NCBI GenBank assembly: GCA_964410625.1
Contig: CAYPHY010000002.1
Location: forward strand, 1 to 64,000
DNA length: 64,000 nucleotides
Reading direction: 5' to 3'
Origin: CAYPHY01 sp964410625
Lineage (GTDB): Bacteria > Chloroflexota > Anaerolineae > Promineifilales > Promineifilaceae
The position numbers and the translations under genes are program-made. Shown here in pieces: positions 25,034-34,331 of the stretch; positions within the stretch are counted from its first letter, which is position 1, and each line of letters opens with the position of its first letter. The notes under the pieces are model-generated. The model was not told the DNA's origin, made no database searches, and saw only the letters and a list, made by a program, of their open reading frames with translations.

Positions 25034-26014
25034 ATGAAACCCATTCAACCCATTCAGATCGAACTACCGACAGCGGGACTCGGTCTTGGCCCGGTCAACG
25101 CTTATTTGTTCACAGAACCGGAGCCGGTTCTGGTTGATGCTGGACTAGGAACGGCCGAAAGTTGGACGGCGATGGAAACAGCGCTCGCTAAACAGGGGCT
25201 AGCCGTCGCCGATCTTTCACGAGTAGTCATTACCCATCCCCATATTGACCACTTTGGGCAGGCAGGGGCGATTGTGGCGGCGAGCGCGGCCGACGTCTGG
25301 ATTTGTGAGCTGGGCGCATCCTGGCTTCTCGATCCGGCGGCGATGTGGGCGTGGCGCATTGCCTATTACGAGAATGAATTTCTGCCCTGCGTCGGCGCTT
25401 CGGCCGAATTTGCCGCCAGGGTGATCGCCTTTATGAACATGGAATTAGCCGCCAGTAGTCCCATCCCGGCCCACCGGGTGACCTCCTTTGCGACCGACGC
25501 CACGATAGAATTGGGCGGCCAGAGCTGGCAGGTGTTACTCACCCCCGGCCACGCCAGCGCCCATACTTGCTTTTATCAACCAGGAACAGGGCAACTCCTC
25601 TCCGGTGATATGCTACTGCCCCTGGCCCCGACGCCGGTCATCGAGCCACCGCCACCGGGGAGCAGCGAACGTGTCCCGGCGCTGCCGCAATTCCTGCAAT
25701 CATTAGCGATGTTGGAGCAAATGGAGATTAGCGAGGTCTATCCCGGTCACGGAGCGCCGTTTAGCAATTATCGGGAAGTGATCGAACGGCAACGGGCGCG
25801 AATCGAGCAGCGTAAAGGTGAGTGTTTGCGGCTGATCCAAGACGGCCGCCACACCATCCCCGAACTGCTCGACGCAATGTATGCCCATCAACCACAGCAG
25901 TTTCGCCTGGCTGGATTGTGGATGCTGGTTGGTTATTTAGACTTGCTGGCGGCCGATGACCTCGCCGAACAACATATCATCAATGGTGTGTGGCATTATT
26001 TTGCATCGAATTAA
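25034..26014 (+). CDS. MBL-fold metallo-hydrolase
   Basis: A 326-residue metallo-beta-lactamase-fold hydrolase. The metal motif THPHIDHFGQ supplies His68, His70, Asp72 and His73; further ligands are in LLTPGHASAHTCFY, SGDMLLP and YPGHGAPF. A C-terminal helical domain (about residues 250-320) is like that of glyoxalase II/LACTB2-type enzymes, which hydrolyse thioesters or act on RNA or nucleotides. The exact substrate cannot be inferred. The N-terminus is standard and no signal peptide is seen. Confidence 0.88.
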   Translation: MKPIQPIQIELPTAGLGLGPVNAYLFTEPEPVLVDAGLGTAESWTAMETALAKQGLAVADLSRVVITHPHIDHFGQAGAIVAASAADVWICELGASWLLDPAAMWAWRIAYYENEFLPCVGASAEFAARVIAFMNMELAASSPIPAHRVTSFATDATIELGGQSWQVLLTPGHASAHTCFYQPGTGQLLSGDMLLPLAPTPVIEPPPPGSSERVPALPQFLQSLAMLEQMEISEVYPGHGAPFSNYREVIERQRARIEQRKGECLRLIQDGRHTIPELLDAMYAHQPQQFRLAGLWMLVGYLDLLAADDLAEQHIINGVWHYFASN

Positions 26015-26094
26015 CGCGAATGGACGCGAATTAGGCCTGAAACGTGGCCGCCCTGTCTACCCAATTGGGACAATCCAATTGGGGCAACAGTCCT

Positions 26095-26982
26095 ATGAAT
26101 GAAGCGCAGAAGTTTGAACAATTGGTGCAACAGATGGCTCCCGACAGCAAGCTGGTGCGTCTATGGGAACTAACTGGCGGGGTCTCGGCCCAGGTGACGG
26201 CACTGGAGATTGAGCGCGTGAACGGCCGCCGCGAAAAAATAGTCGTCCGCCAACATGGGGAAGCCGACCTAAGAGGTAACCCGCAAATCGCCGCCGACGA
26301 ATTTAAGCTGCTGCAACAACTGAAAGCGGCCGGGTTGCCTGTACCTGCCCCTTATTATCTCGACCAACCCTACCTTGTTGTTGAATACATTGAAGGGACG
26401 ACAGAATTTAATCCGGCTAATCTGAGCGATTTTATTGTGCAATTCGCCACTCAGCTCGCCCGCATTCACCGGCTAACAACCAGTGACCTGGATTTGTCCT
26501 TTCTGCCTAAACAAGCAACAATCGTCGCTGAAAAGTTAGGGCAACGACCGACCATCCTGGATGACTCATTAGACGAAGGACGCATTCGCGATGCCTTAGA
26601 ATCCGTTTGGCCGTTGCCACAGCAGAATCAAGCGGTCTTGCTGCATGGCGACTATTGGCCCGGCAATTTGTTGTGGCGGGTGGGGCAACTGGCGGCCGTC
26701 CTCGATTGGGAGGACGCAGCCGTCGGCGATCCGCTGTCCGATGTGGGCAACGGCCGACTCGAACTCCTCTGGGCATTTGGCAAGGAGGCAATAGAACTCT
26801 TCACCAACTGTTACAAATCCCTGACCACGATTGACTTCACCAACCTCCCCTACTGGGACCTCTACGCCGCCCTACGCCCCGCCTCGAAACTGTCCCAATG
26901 GGGACTAGACCCAGATATCGAACAAAAAATGCGCCAACGCCACAAATGGTTTGTTGAACAAGCATTATCAGGACCTAGATGA
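26095..26982 (+). CDS. aminoglycoside phosphotransferase/choline kinase-like protein
   Basis: A 295-residue kinase-fold enzyme (APH family) that phosphorylates small hydroxylated molecules. Brenner's motif HGDYWPGNLLW gives His184, catalytic Asp186 and Asn191; VLDWEDAAVGDPLSDVG supplies the metal-binding Asp204. The ATG at 26095 (MNEAQKFEQLV) is preferred to the GTG at 26044, which lacks a ribosome site and begins within repeat-flanking sequence. The family includes homoserine and choline kinases as well as resistance enzymes, so the substrate is open. Confidence 0.85.
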   Translation: MNEAQKFEQLVQQMAPDSKLVRLWELTGGVSAQVTALEIERVNGRREKIVVRQHGEADLRGNPQIAADEFKLLQQLKAAGLPVPAPYYLDQPYLVVEYIEGTTEFNPANLSDFIVQFATQLARIHRLTTSDLDLSFLPKQATIVAEKLGQRPTILDDSLDEGRIRDALESVWPLPQQNQAVLLHGDYWPGNLLWRVGQLAAVLDWEDAAVGDPLSDVGNGRLELLWAFGKEAIELFTNCYKSLTTIDFTNLPYWDLYAALRPASKLSQWGLDPDIEQKMRQRHKWFVEQALSGPR

Positions 26983-26984
26983 AC

Positions 26985-27062
26985 ACAGATTGACACAAAT
27001 TTCCATTTTCCTTCCTATTTATCTGCGTAATCCGCGTTTCATCCGCGTCATCTGCGTAACCA
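26985..27062. repeat. stuttered repeat, family D
   Basis: GAACACAGATTGACACAAATTTCC is followed by TATCTGCGTAATCCGCG, TTTCATCCGCG and TCATCTGCGTAACC phrases. It spans the gap between the phosphotransferase and CoA-transferase genes. Confidence 0.8.
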
Positions 27063-27082
27063 TTTTTTAAGAGAGCCAATCA

Positions 27083-28279
27083 ATGCAAACTTCTAGCCCA
27101 CTCGCCTCGCTAAAAATCCTTGACTTTACCACCCTCTTACCAGGGCCGTTTGCGACGATGATGCTGGCCGACATGGGGGCCGATGTTTTGCGTGTCGAGT
27201 CGCCTACCCGGCCAGATATGGTGCGCCTCCTGCCGCCCTATGACGGTGATCTCTCCGCCTGGCACGCCGTCCTCAATCGTAACAAACGCTCATTGGCGCT
27301 GGACTTGAAACGGCCGCCTGCCCTCGACATCATCAAACGGCTGGTCAGCCCAGAAGTGGGGTATGACATCGTGGTTGAGCAGTTTCGGCCGGGGGTGATG
27401 GAGCGGCTAGGCATTGGCTACGAGGCGTTGCGGGCTGCCAACCCCGGCTTGATCTATTGTGCTATCACCGGCTATGGGCAAAGCGGCCCCTTCAAAGACC
27501 GCGCCGGACATGACAACAACTATCTCGCTTTGTCGGGCATGATGAGCCACAGCGGCCGTCGCGAGAGCGGCCCGCCGCCACTAGGGGTGCAAATCGCCGA
27601 CATCGGAGGCGGTTCGTTGGGGGCGATTGCCGGTGTGCTGGCGGCCGTCATCCATCGCCAACACAGCGGTCAGGGGCAACTGGTAGACATCAGCATGTTC
27701 GATATGAGTATCGCCTGGCAGACTCATCTGATCAGCCACTACCTGGTTGCCGGTGAAGTGCCACAGCAGGAAACGATGGCCTTAAATGGCGGCCGTGTTT
27801 ATGATTACTACCAGACAAAAGACGGCCGCTACCTCTCCGTCGGCAGCCTGGAGCCGAAGTTTTGGCAAGGGTTTTGTGAAGCAATTGGACGGCCGGAGTT
27901 GTTTGCGCCGGGGCTGAGTTTGGAGGCGGCCGATCAGCAAGCGGTCAAGGCCGCAATCCGCGCGGTACTGGCCGAACGGACGCTGGCTGAATGGATGGCG
28001 ATTTTTGCCTCGTTGGATGTTTGTGTGGAACCGGTGCTGACCATTCCAGAGGCATTGGCGCATCCACAAGCAGAAGCGCGGGAGATGGTCGTGGAGGTTC
28101 CCAGGCCCGATGGCCGGACACAACGGCAGGTCGCCAGCCCGTTTAAATTTTCGGCGAGTACGGCCGCCTATCGCCAAACCGGCACAGCGCTGGGTGCCCA
28201 CACCAACGACGTTCTACGCGAAGCCGGTTATAATGAATCTGACATCGCCGCCCTGCGCGAATCGGGTATATTTGGGTAG
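27083..28279 (+). CDS. CaiB/BaiF-family (class III) CoA transferase
   Basis: Moves CoA between carboxylic acids. The 398-residue protein shows the family opening LKILDFTTLLPGPFATMMLADMGADVLRVESP, NKRSLALDLK, and YCAITGYGQSGPFKDRAGHDNNYLALSG, where Asp144 is the likely nucleophile that forms the aspartyl-CoA intermediate. The following acyl-CoA dehydrogenase suggests a joint role in breaking down an organic acid or fatty acid, but the substrate is not indicated. Confidence 0.93.
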   Translation: MQTSSPLASLKILDFTTLLPGPFATMMLADMGADVLRVESPTRPDMVRLLPPYDGDLSAWHAVLNRNKRSLALDLKRPPALDIIKRLVSPEVGYDIVVEQFRPGVMERLGIGYEALRAANPGLIYCAITGYGQSGPFKDRAGHDNNYLALSGMMSHSGRRESGPPPLGVQIADIGGGSLGAIAGVLAAVIHRQHSGQGQLVDISMFDMSIAWQTHLISHYLVAGEVPQQETMALNGGRVYDYYQTKDGRYLSVGSLEPKFWQGFCEAIGRPELFAPGLSLEAADQQAVKAAIRAVLAERTLAEWMAIFASLDVCVEPVLTIPEALAHPQAEAREMVVEVPRPDGRTQRQVASPFKFSASTAAYRQTGTALGAHTNDVLREAGYNESDIAALRESGIFG

Positions 28280-28281
28280 GA

Positions 28282-28374
28282 GGGGGACGCAGATTTTCGC
28301 CGATATTCCATGAAAAATCAGCGTCAATCTGCGTGCAATTCTTATTGCCCATCCGCGATAATCTGCGTCCCTAT
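28282..28374. repeat. stuttered inverted repeat, family D
   Basis: GGGACGCAGATTTTCGCCGAT is answered by AAAATCAGCGTCAATCTGCG and CGATAATCTGCGTCCC. It fills the gap between the CoA-transferase stop and the dehydrogenase start. Confidence 0.85.
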
Positions 28375-28386
28375 GAGGATTTCACC

Positions 28387-30084
28387 ATGATGATCAAGCC
28401 ATTTAATCAACCAGCCCCCCAACTGGGCAACCAGTATGACGACGACCGGGTGTTGAGTTCTTATCTCAGGCGGGTACTCCCGGCCGATGTATTGGCCGAA
28501 GTCGAGCCTTCGCTACGCGAGATGGGGCAATTGGCCGGGGGCGAACTGTACGCGCTGCAACTGGCTGACCGTTTAAACGAACCGGTTCTGACGCAATGGG
28601 ATGCCTGGGGCGAGCGAATTGACCAGATCGAAGTCACGGCCGTCTGGAAAAGGGCACAACAACTGGCGGCCGAATTTGGCGTGGTCGCTGCGGCCTATGA
28701 GCAAACCTACGGCCGCTTCTCCCGCCCTTATCAATTCGCGCTGGCCTATCTCTTCCACCCCTCCACCGATGTCTACACCTGCCCGCTGGCGATGACCGAC
28801 GGCGCGACACGGACGTTGCTCAGTTCCGGCAACCAGGAGTTGATTGAGCGTGCCGTGCCGCATCTGACCAGCCGCGATCCGGCACAGTTTTGGACCAGCG
28901 GGCAATGGATGACCGAATCTACCGGCGGCTCGGATGTCGGCCGCAGCGAGACCATCGCCTGTTTGGATGACGAAGAAAATTGGTGGCTTTACGGCCGCAA
29001 ATGGTTCACCAGTGCCACCACTTCGCAAATGGCGCTGACCCTGGCGCGACCACAGGGCAACCCCGCGGGAGGCAAAGGGCTGGCGCTGTTCTATGTTGAA
29101 CTGCGCGACGAGGACGGCCGCCTCAACCACATCCTGATCAACCGCCTGAAGGACAAACTCGGCACGCGCAAAGTGCCAACGGCTGAACTGACCCTCGACG
29201 GCACACCGGCCATTCCCGTGATGGGCATGACCAACGGTGTGCGCAACATCGTGCCGATGCTGCACCTAACCCGCACCTGGAACAGCGTCACGGCCGTCTC
29301 TTTCATGCGGCGCGGGCTGGCGTTGGCGCGGGACTATGCGCGGCAGCGGGTTGCTTTTGGTAAGCCACTGTCGCAACAGCCCTTGCACGTAGACACCCTG
29401 GCCTGGTTGCAAGCGGAGATGGAGGCGGCTTTCCATCTCAGCTTCTTCCTGGTCGAATTGATCGGCCGCGACGAAACGGGGGAAATCTCAGCTGAGGACG
29501 GCCGTTTGTTACGCTTGCTAACTTCCATCGCCAAGCTGACCACCGGACGGCAGGCCGTAACCGTTGCCAGCGAAGTGCTAGAAGCACACGGCGGCGCAGG
29601 CTACATCGAGGATACCGGTCTGCCACTGTTGCTGCGTGATAGCCAGGTCTTGCCCATTTGGGAAGGGACGACCAATGTCCTCGCCTTAGACACACTCCGC
29701 GCCATTGCCCATGACATAGACAGCCTCGCTGTTTTCGAGCAAAAGGTGACGCGCTCCGTGCGGTCTGCCTCCTCCCCGGCGTTGGTCGAGGCAGGGCAGG
29801 TCGCGGAAGCGGCCGTGCAGCAGGCGTTACGTTGGTTACATCAGGCGATGAACCGCGGTCAGGCGGCGGTCGAAGCGGGAGCGCGGCGCTTTGCGCTGAC
29901 GCTCGGCCGTTCACTGGCGCTGGCCTTGCTGGTCGAACACGCCCAATGGTCGCTGGAACAAGAGCAAGACGGCCGCGCCCAGGCAGCGGCGGTCTACTTT
30001 GCCCAAACGCCGATTGACTTGATCCGCGCCATAACGGGCGAGGCTGCCTACGCCCTGGCCAACGACGAACCCTTGGTAAATTGA
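28387..30084 (+). CDS. acyl-CoA dehydrogenase family protein (AidB-like length)
   Basis: A flavoprotein of 565 residues, longer than classical acyl-CoA dehydrogenases (about 380) and close to the AidB/ACAD11-like size. Visible elements: TDGATRTLLS, QWMTESTGGSDVGRSET (FAD and substrate loop), RKWFTSATTS, the RQRVAFGKPLSQQPLHVDTLAWLQAEMEAA helix, EAHGGAGYIEDTGLPLLLRDSQVLPIWEGTTNV, and a C-terminal helical extension (residues about 430-565). The ATG at 28387 follows GAGGA. It pairs with the CoA transferase and may oxidise an acyl-CoA; a DNA-protection role like AidB is an alternative. Confidence 0.88.
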   Translation: MMIKPFNQPAPQLGNQYDDDRVLSSYLRRVLPADVLAEVEPSLREMGQLAGGELYALQLADRLNEPVLTQWDAWGERIDQIEVTAVWKRAQQLAAEFGVVAAAYEQTYGRFSRPYQFALAYLFHPSTDVYTCPLAMTDGATRTLLSSGNQELIERAVPHLTSRDPAQFWTSGQWMTESTGGSDVGRSETIACLDDEENWWLYGRKWFTSATTSQMALTLARPQGNPAGGKGLALFYVELRDEDGRLNHILINRLKDKLGTRKVPTAELTLDGTPAIPVMGMTNGVRNIVPMLHLTRTWNSVTAVSFMRRGLALARDYARQRVAFGKPLSQQPLHVDTLAWLQAEMEAAFHLSFFLVELIGRDETGEISAEDGRLLRLLTSIAKLTTGRQAVTVASEVLEAHGGAGYIEDTGLPLLLRDSQVLPIWEGTTNVLALDTLRAIAHDIDSLAVFEQKVTRSVRSASSPALVEAGQVAEAAVQQALRWLHQAMNRGQAAVEAGARRFALTLGRSLALALLVEHAQWSLEQEQDGRAQAAAVYFAQTPIDLIRAITGEAAYALANDEPLVN

Positions 30085-30090
30085 TCAAAT

Positions 30091-30522
30091 ATGAAACCAG
30101 AATACAGCATTGCCATTGAAGACAACGCTACCGCGGAGGAAACCCGCTTCATTGAACAAGGGCTATATGCTTATAACCGCCAGTTTGCGGGAGCGGACGA
30201 CTATAGCCCGCTAACCATATTCTTGCGAACGGCCGATCAGCGGCTTGTTGGCGGCCTTCTCGGCGCGACCTATTGGGGCTGGTTGTACATCAGCATCCTC
30301 TGGATGGAAGAAGCGGCACGCGGACAGGGGTTTGGGACACGGCTATTAGTAGCGGCCGAACAGGAGGCGATCCGTCGCGGTTGCCAGCGGGTTCATCTGG
30401 ATACATTGGAGTTTCAAGCGTTACCCTTTTATCAGCAATATGGCTATGAGGTGTTCGGCGTACTGGCCGACCACCCGGTTGGTTACCATCGCTACTATCT
30501 GACTAAGAAACTGGTCGAGTAG
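30091..30522 (+). CDS. GNAT family N-acetyltransferase
   Basis: A 143-residue GNAT enzyme with the acetyl-CoA binding motif A EEAARGQGFGTRLLVAAEQEAIRRGCQRVHLDTLEFQALPFYQQYGY, which transfers acetyl to an unknown amine. It starts 6 bases after the dehydrogenase stop and probably shares its transcript. A family D repeat follows. Confidence 0.88.
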   Translation: MKPEYSIAIEDNATAEETRFIEQGLYAYNRQFAGADDYSPLTIFLRTADQRLVGGLLGATYWGWLYISILWMEEAARGQGFGTRLLVAAEQEAIRRGCQRVHLDTLEFQALPFYQQYGYEVFGVLADHPVGYHRYYLTKKLVE

Positions 30523-30523
30523 A

Positions 30524-30582
30524 CGCGAATGCGGACGCTGATTGGCGCGGATAGAACGCGGATGGACGCGGATTTTGTGTAT
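30524..30582. repeat. stuttered repeat, family D
   Basis: Phrases GACGCGAATGCGGACGCTGAT, GGCGCGGATAGAACGCGGAT and GGACGCGGATTTT lie between two GNAT genes. Only one arm is present. Confidence 0.75.
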
Positions 30583-30585
30583 TAG

Positions 30586-31071
30586 ATGGAGATCGAACCA
30601 TTGACGGCGGCCGATGAACCCATGCTTTGGCAAATGCTCTACCATGCTATCTTTGTGCCGGAAGGGGAGGAACGGCCGTCGCCGGAGATTGTACAACAGC
30701 CGGAATTGGCGCGATATGTGCGGGGTTGGGGGCGGCCGACTGACCTGGGATTTAAGGCAGTGTCGGCCGAGGGCGAGCCAGTTGGCGCCGCCTGGTTACG
30801 CTTGCTGACTGGCGACGAGCGAGGTTATGGCCATATCAGCGACAGCATCCCGGAGCTAACCATTGCGCTTTTGCCGGAGTATCGAGGACAGGCGATTGGT
30901 ACGCGGTTGTTGGAGGCGTTGGTAGCGGCCGCTAGCCAGAAGTTTGATGAGATTTCGCTCAGCGTTACGCCAGAGAATGCGGCCGTTCACCTTTACCAGC
31001 GCTTCGGCTTTGAAGTAGTTCATCTGAAAGGAACATCCTACACGATGAAGGTAGCTTTGAAACCAGGTTAA
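30586..31071 (+). CDS. GNAT family N-acetyltransferase
   Basis: A 161-residue GNAT enzyme. Motif A is IALLPEYRGQAIGTRLLEALVAAA, and the C-terminal strand SVTPENAAVHLYQRFGFEVV is typical. Substrate unknown. Its stop codon overlaps that of the next, convergent gene within a GTTAAC palindrome (31067-31072), so each strand uses TAA from the same six bases. Confidence 0.88.
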   Translation: MEIEPLTAADEPMLWQMLYHAIFVPEGEERPSPEIVQQPELARYVRGWGRPTDLGFKAVSAEGEPVGAAWLRLLTGDERGYGHISDSIPELTIALLPEYRGQAIGTRLLEALVAAASQKFDEISLSVTPENAAVHLYQRFGFEVVHLKGTSYTMKVALKPG

Positions 31072-31559
31072 CGGCCGTTATCAAACCAATACACTGGCCC
31101 TTTCCAATCATCATCGTCGAATACAGCTTCCTGAAAGTTATTATTAGTGTATTCGATAATGGTGTTGCGCCAGAAATGCTGGGCAGGGGTGTTCTGCTTA
31201 ATCACGCGCACTTCCCACTTAGCAGGGAAGCGGTTGAATACTTCGACGGCCACCTGCCTTCCCACCCCTTTCCGGCGATACTTACGCATGATGAAGAACT
31301 CACATATAGAGCGTTCGTTTTCTTCAACAACCACTTCATTGTCAACCAACACAAAGCCAGCCAACTGCTCATCAACCATGACCAAGAAGACCGCGTGCGT
31401 TTTCTCAAACCAAAAATAATCCAGGTCGCCATAGCCAAAATAGCCATGTTCATCTAAGTCGCTATCTTCATATTCCGAGAAGTCGTAGAGGTACAGCTCC
31501 ATCATACGCCGGATAAGCTGGCGATCTGCTCTGGATGGGGTTCGTAGTTCAATATTCAT
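31068..31559 (-). CDS. GNAT family N-acetyltransferase
   Basis: A 163-residue GNAT with motif A EFFIMRKYRRKGVGRQVAVEVFNRFP and C-terminal NTPAQHFWRNTIIEYTNN. Its composition is more AT-rich than that of the two GNATs facing it, which hints at a separate origin. It is convergent with the previous gene, sharing stop-codon bases. The NIPSNAP gene lies 13 bases upstream on the same strand, so the two probably form an operon. Confidence 0.88.
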   Translation of the reverse strand: MNIELRTPSRADRQLIRRMMELYLYDFSEYEDSDLDEHGYFGYGDLDYFWFEKTHAVFLVMVDEQLAGFVLVDNEVVVEENERSICEFFIMRKYRRKGVGRQVAVEVFNRFPAKWEVRVIKQNTPAQHFWRNTIIEYTNNNFQEAVFDDDDWKGPVYWFDNGR

Positions 31560-31572
31560 TGAGTTTAACTGC

Positions 31573-31902
31573 TTAGCTTTTTGAAGGTGAATAGCTTGTC
31601 AATGAAAGCACGCGGTCTTCAATCTCGCCAACCAGGACACCATGTTCCGCGCCCGTGACTCGCTTGATCTCCTTCCACTCTTCATCAGCCATAAACTGTT
31701 CCCAGGCACGGCGCATGGTTGGCTCGTCGGGCCACTCTAGTAGATAGATGAATTCGGTGCGGCCGTCCATCTTCGCCTCCCACATCGCGCGGATGTTAAA
31801 GTCATAACCCTTCATAATCCGCAGCGCATGGTCGCGAAAGCGGTCGTGAAAAGCGGCTTTGTTCTCTTCAAATATTTCGTAGATTCGCAGCTGATGGATC
31901 AT
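31573..31902 (-). CDS. NIPSNAP family protein
   Basis: A 109-residue dimeric alpha+beta-barrel-type protein: MIHQLRIYEIFEENKAAFHDRFRDHALRIMKGYDF and YLLEWPDEPTMRRAWEQFMADEEWKEI are the family's ferredoxin-like strands and helices. NIPSNAP proteins are of uncertain, possibly stress-related or small-molecule-binding function. It is the first gene of a likely two-gene unit with the GNAT downstream. Confidence 0.85.
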   Translation of the reverse strand: MIHQLRIYEIFEENKAAFHDRFRDHALRIMKGYDFNIRAMWEAKMDGRTEFIYLLEWPDEPTMRRAWEQFMADEEWKEIKRVTGAEHGVLVGEIEDRVLSLTSYSPSKS

Positions 31903-32073
31903 GAAGCAAGTATAAGATCGCTGCTAGCTCCTAGCAATTGTTCGTCGCTGCCCTTCTATACGCGCTTAGTACCGTCTAATTCGCATTGTACTGAAATTGT
32001 ATTGACGGAACTATGAAGCGTTGAGTGGTGTATTAGTACATAGAATGTTGAGTCCCTTTGGAGGAAAACAGCG

Positions 32074-33585
32074 ATGCGCTACTTGCTTGCTATCTTTACC
32101 CTGGCCCTTTTGGTTGCCTGTGGTGCGTTGGAGCCAACGGCCGATCTCACCACCACAACGACTCATAACACCGTAAACACCGTCACCCAAAATACGACGA
32201 CGGAGCAAACGCTTGATGAACTGCTACAAGCGGCCGTCCCCCAATCCACACACCCCATCTCTGGGTTGCTGCAATTGCGTTGGAACCATGATTCCGGCCA
32301 GCGCGAGCTGGTGGTAGTCGATGGAGAAGGCAATTTATCGCCAACCCACAAGCCCATCGTCTTGGGCAGTGATATGGAATTTGGGGCGTCGGCCGTCTTT
32401 TCGCCGGACGGCCGTTTGTTGGCTGCCTTTGAATCGGGCGGCCAGAGTTGCCAATCCTTTGCCGGAGGGAGCAGTTGCCATCCCGATGCCCGGATGCTGC
32501 ATTTGATTGAGGTAGCAAACTGGGAGGAAACGAGCATCCCCTTACCGGGAGGAGGATATGCCGGACCAATTGCTTTCAATGAGGATAGTAGCCAGATGGC
32601 CTTCGCTTATAACAAGGCCGAGGGAAATGAGTTACTGATGGTAGACACGGCCGCTGGTACGCTGCTCCGCCAACGTCCACTGGACTATCCGCTTTCCTTT
32701 CTCGGCTTTGCTGGTGATGGGCAGTCGTTGGTGTTGGTGGGTGCGGAGCAAGGGGAACGGCCGGGCATCTCGCCGCCGGGTGAATCCCAGGTGCAGTTGC
32801 TCGATCTGCACACACTGCAACCCACCTGGGAGCAAGCACTTCCTGACTTGCTGAATGGCTTTTGGTGCGCGGAAAATTGCGAGGCCGCCCACCATGAAAT
32901 GCTAAATACGATGTGGACACCGGCCGTTGTCCTCTCCCCCGACCGGATGGCGTTGCATATCGTCCATGCCGACAGCGACCAACTGACGACCGTTGACTTA
33001 CATAGGCGCACGGTGAGGCAGATGACGATTGAAGTGGCGCAAAGCTGGTTTGATCGCCTCTTGGCACGCACCGCCAGCGTGGCCGAGGCCAAGGGAGCTA
33101 TCCGCGGAGCGACAAGGCAAGCGGCCGTTTCCTCTGATGGGACCAGGCTCTATCTTATCGGGCAAGATTATACGTCCTCCTGGAATGAGGAGCGCGGCTA
33201 TTGGGATATGGACTCCGTTTCGTTGGGATTACAGGTCATTGATTCTGCCAGCGGCCGAATTTTGGAGCAATCGGAATCAGAAGCGTCGCTAATCAGCCTC
33301 ACCCCAGACGGCACTCAACTGCTGTTGCAGGAGTATGGTCAAGAGGGGGTGAAGACGATCATCCTGAATGCAACGTCATTAACGGAAGTAGGGGTAGTGG
33401 AGGATTATGAAGTGCTGTCCACCTTCCAAATTGACGGCCGCGTCACGTTGGTCGGGATACAGTACACCACAACAGGCTCCGGCCTGGAGATGGCAATCAT
33501 CGGCCCTCAGTTGGAAACAATGAATGTAATTCAATCATGGCCATCCAGCAGGCAAACGTCATGGGTGACTGCTACGACGCCATAG
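32074..33585 (+). CDS. lipoprotein with WD40/TolB-like beta-propeller
   Basis: A 503-residue exported protein. The signal MRYLLAIFTLALLVAC is a textbook lipobox with Cys16. A threonine-rich spacer (about residues 20-50) is followed by propeller repeats such as AVFSPDGRLLAAFESGG, LGFAGDGQSLVLVGAEQ, AVSSDGTRLYLIGQDY and LTPDGTQLLLQEYG. Such proteins are scaffolds at the cell surface; no enzymatic motif is seen. GGAGG precedes the ATG by ten bases, and a strong terminator ends the unit. Confidence 0.85.
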   Translation: MRYLLAIFTLALLVACGALEPTADLTTTTTHNTVNTVTQNTTTEQTLDELLQAAVPQSTHPISGLLQLRWNHDSGQRELVVVDGEGNLSPTHKPIVLGSDMEFGASAVFSPDGRLLAAFESGGQSCQSFAGGSSCHPDARMLHLIEVANWEETSIPLPGGGYAGPIAFNEDSSQMAFAYNKAEGNELLMVDTAAGTLLRQRPLDYPLSFLGFAGDGQSLVLVGAEQGERPGISPPGESQVQLLDLHTLQPTWEQALPDLLNGFWCAENCEAAHHEMLNTMWTPAVVLSPDRMALHIVHADSDQLTTVDLHRRTVRQMTIEVAQSWFDRLLARTASVAEAKGAIRGATRQAAVSSDGTRLYLIGQDYTSSWNEERGYWDMDSVSLGLQVIDSASGRILEQSESEASLISLTPDGTQLLLQEYGQEGVKTIILNATSLTEVGVVEDYEVLSTFQIDGRVTLVGIQYTTTGSGLEMAIIGPQLETMNVIQSWPSSRQTSWVTATTP

Positions 33586-33602
33586 ATGTGGGCAAGAGCA
33601 AA

Positions 33603-33639
33603 AAAGGCGGGACAGGCATCTGCTGCCTGTCCCGCCTTT
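33603..33639. terminator. rho-independent terminator
   Basis: A perfect 16-bp stem (33603-33618 with 33624-33639) has core GGCGGGACAGGCA, a five-base loop, an A-run before it and a T-run after it. It ends the TolB-like lipoprotein transcript and could also serve the opposite strand. Confidence 0.93.
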
Positions 33640-33687
33640 CTGTTATTTACAGTTGTGGCTCACTTTTGTGACCACTTCTACGCTGCT

Positions 33688-34200
33688 CTAATGAACGTGT
33701 CCCGCTTCGTGGACATGTCCGTGGGCTAGTTCTTCGGCCGTTGCCGGGCGCAACCCTGTCACCTTCACCTGGAAGTGGAGCGTTTCTCCCGCCAGTGGAT
33801 GATTGAAGTCCAACACAACATCATCTCCATTTACCTCAGCGACATACACGGTGTATACCTCGTCAGAGTCGCGGTCGCGTAGGCGCAAGCCCGTGCCGAT
33901 CTCCAAATCGAGGTCTGGTGGAAAGCTGCTACGAGGCATGACTTGCATATTGTCCTCGTCATACTCCCCATACGCCTCTGTCGGTTCGACGATCACCGCC
34001 TTTTCTTCGCCCACGACCATGCCATATAGCGCATCTTCAAGCCCAGGGATAATCTGTCCGTGTCCCTGGATAAATTGCAACGCGTCCTCTTCTTCGGTTC
34101 GCTCAATTGCCTCGCCGTCACTGAGTAACAGGGCATAGGCAAGGCTCACCACGACATCATCAGCGACCGCCATCGCTGTTCCATTCTGTTGCGTAGCCAT
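33688..34200 (-). CDS. FKBP-type peptidyl-prolyl isomerase (SlyD-like)
   Basis: A 170-residue cytoplasmic prolyl isomerase/chaperone. The FKBP half-domains (VVSLAYALLLSDGEAIERTEEEDALQFIQGHGQIIPGLEDALYGMVVGEE ... DDVVLDFNHPLAGETLHFQVKV) flank the insert-in-flap region (about residues 75-130) seen in SlyD. The C-terminus HGHVHEAGHVH is a short histidine-rich tail that may bind metal as in SlyD. A strong promoter and a hairpin with T-run lie in its leader. Confidence 0.92.
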   Translation of the reverse strand: MATQQNGTAMAVADDVVVSLAYALLLSDGEAIERTEEEDALQFIQGHGQIIPGLEDALYGMVVGEEKAVIVEPTEAYGEYDEDNMQVMPRSSFPPDLDLEIGTGLRLRDRDSDEVYTVYVAEVNGDDVVLDFNHPLAGETLHFQVKVTGLRPATAEELAHGHVHEAGHVH

Positions 34201-34257
34201 ATCTTTTTCTCCTTCGCCTTTATCAGCTCCACAAATGGTAGTAAAGGCTTATATAAC

Positions 34258-34290
34258 AAAAAAGCCATCCAGACGAAGGTCTGGACGGCT
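34258..34290 (-). terminator. hairpin with T-run in the FKBP mRNA leader
   Basis: On the reverse strand a 12-base stem (34263-34274 with 34279-34290, one A-C mismatch, loop of four) is followed by six Ts. It stands between the FKBP promoter and its start codon, where it could attenuate the gene or end a short leader RNA. Confidence 0.7.
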
Positions 34291-34331
34291 GATTGCGCAC
34301 ACCATCATTCAATTCAGACTTACGACAAAGC

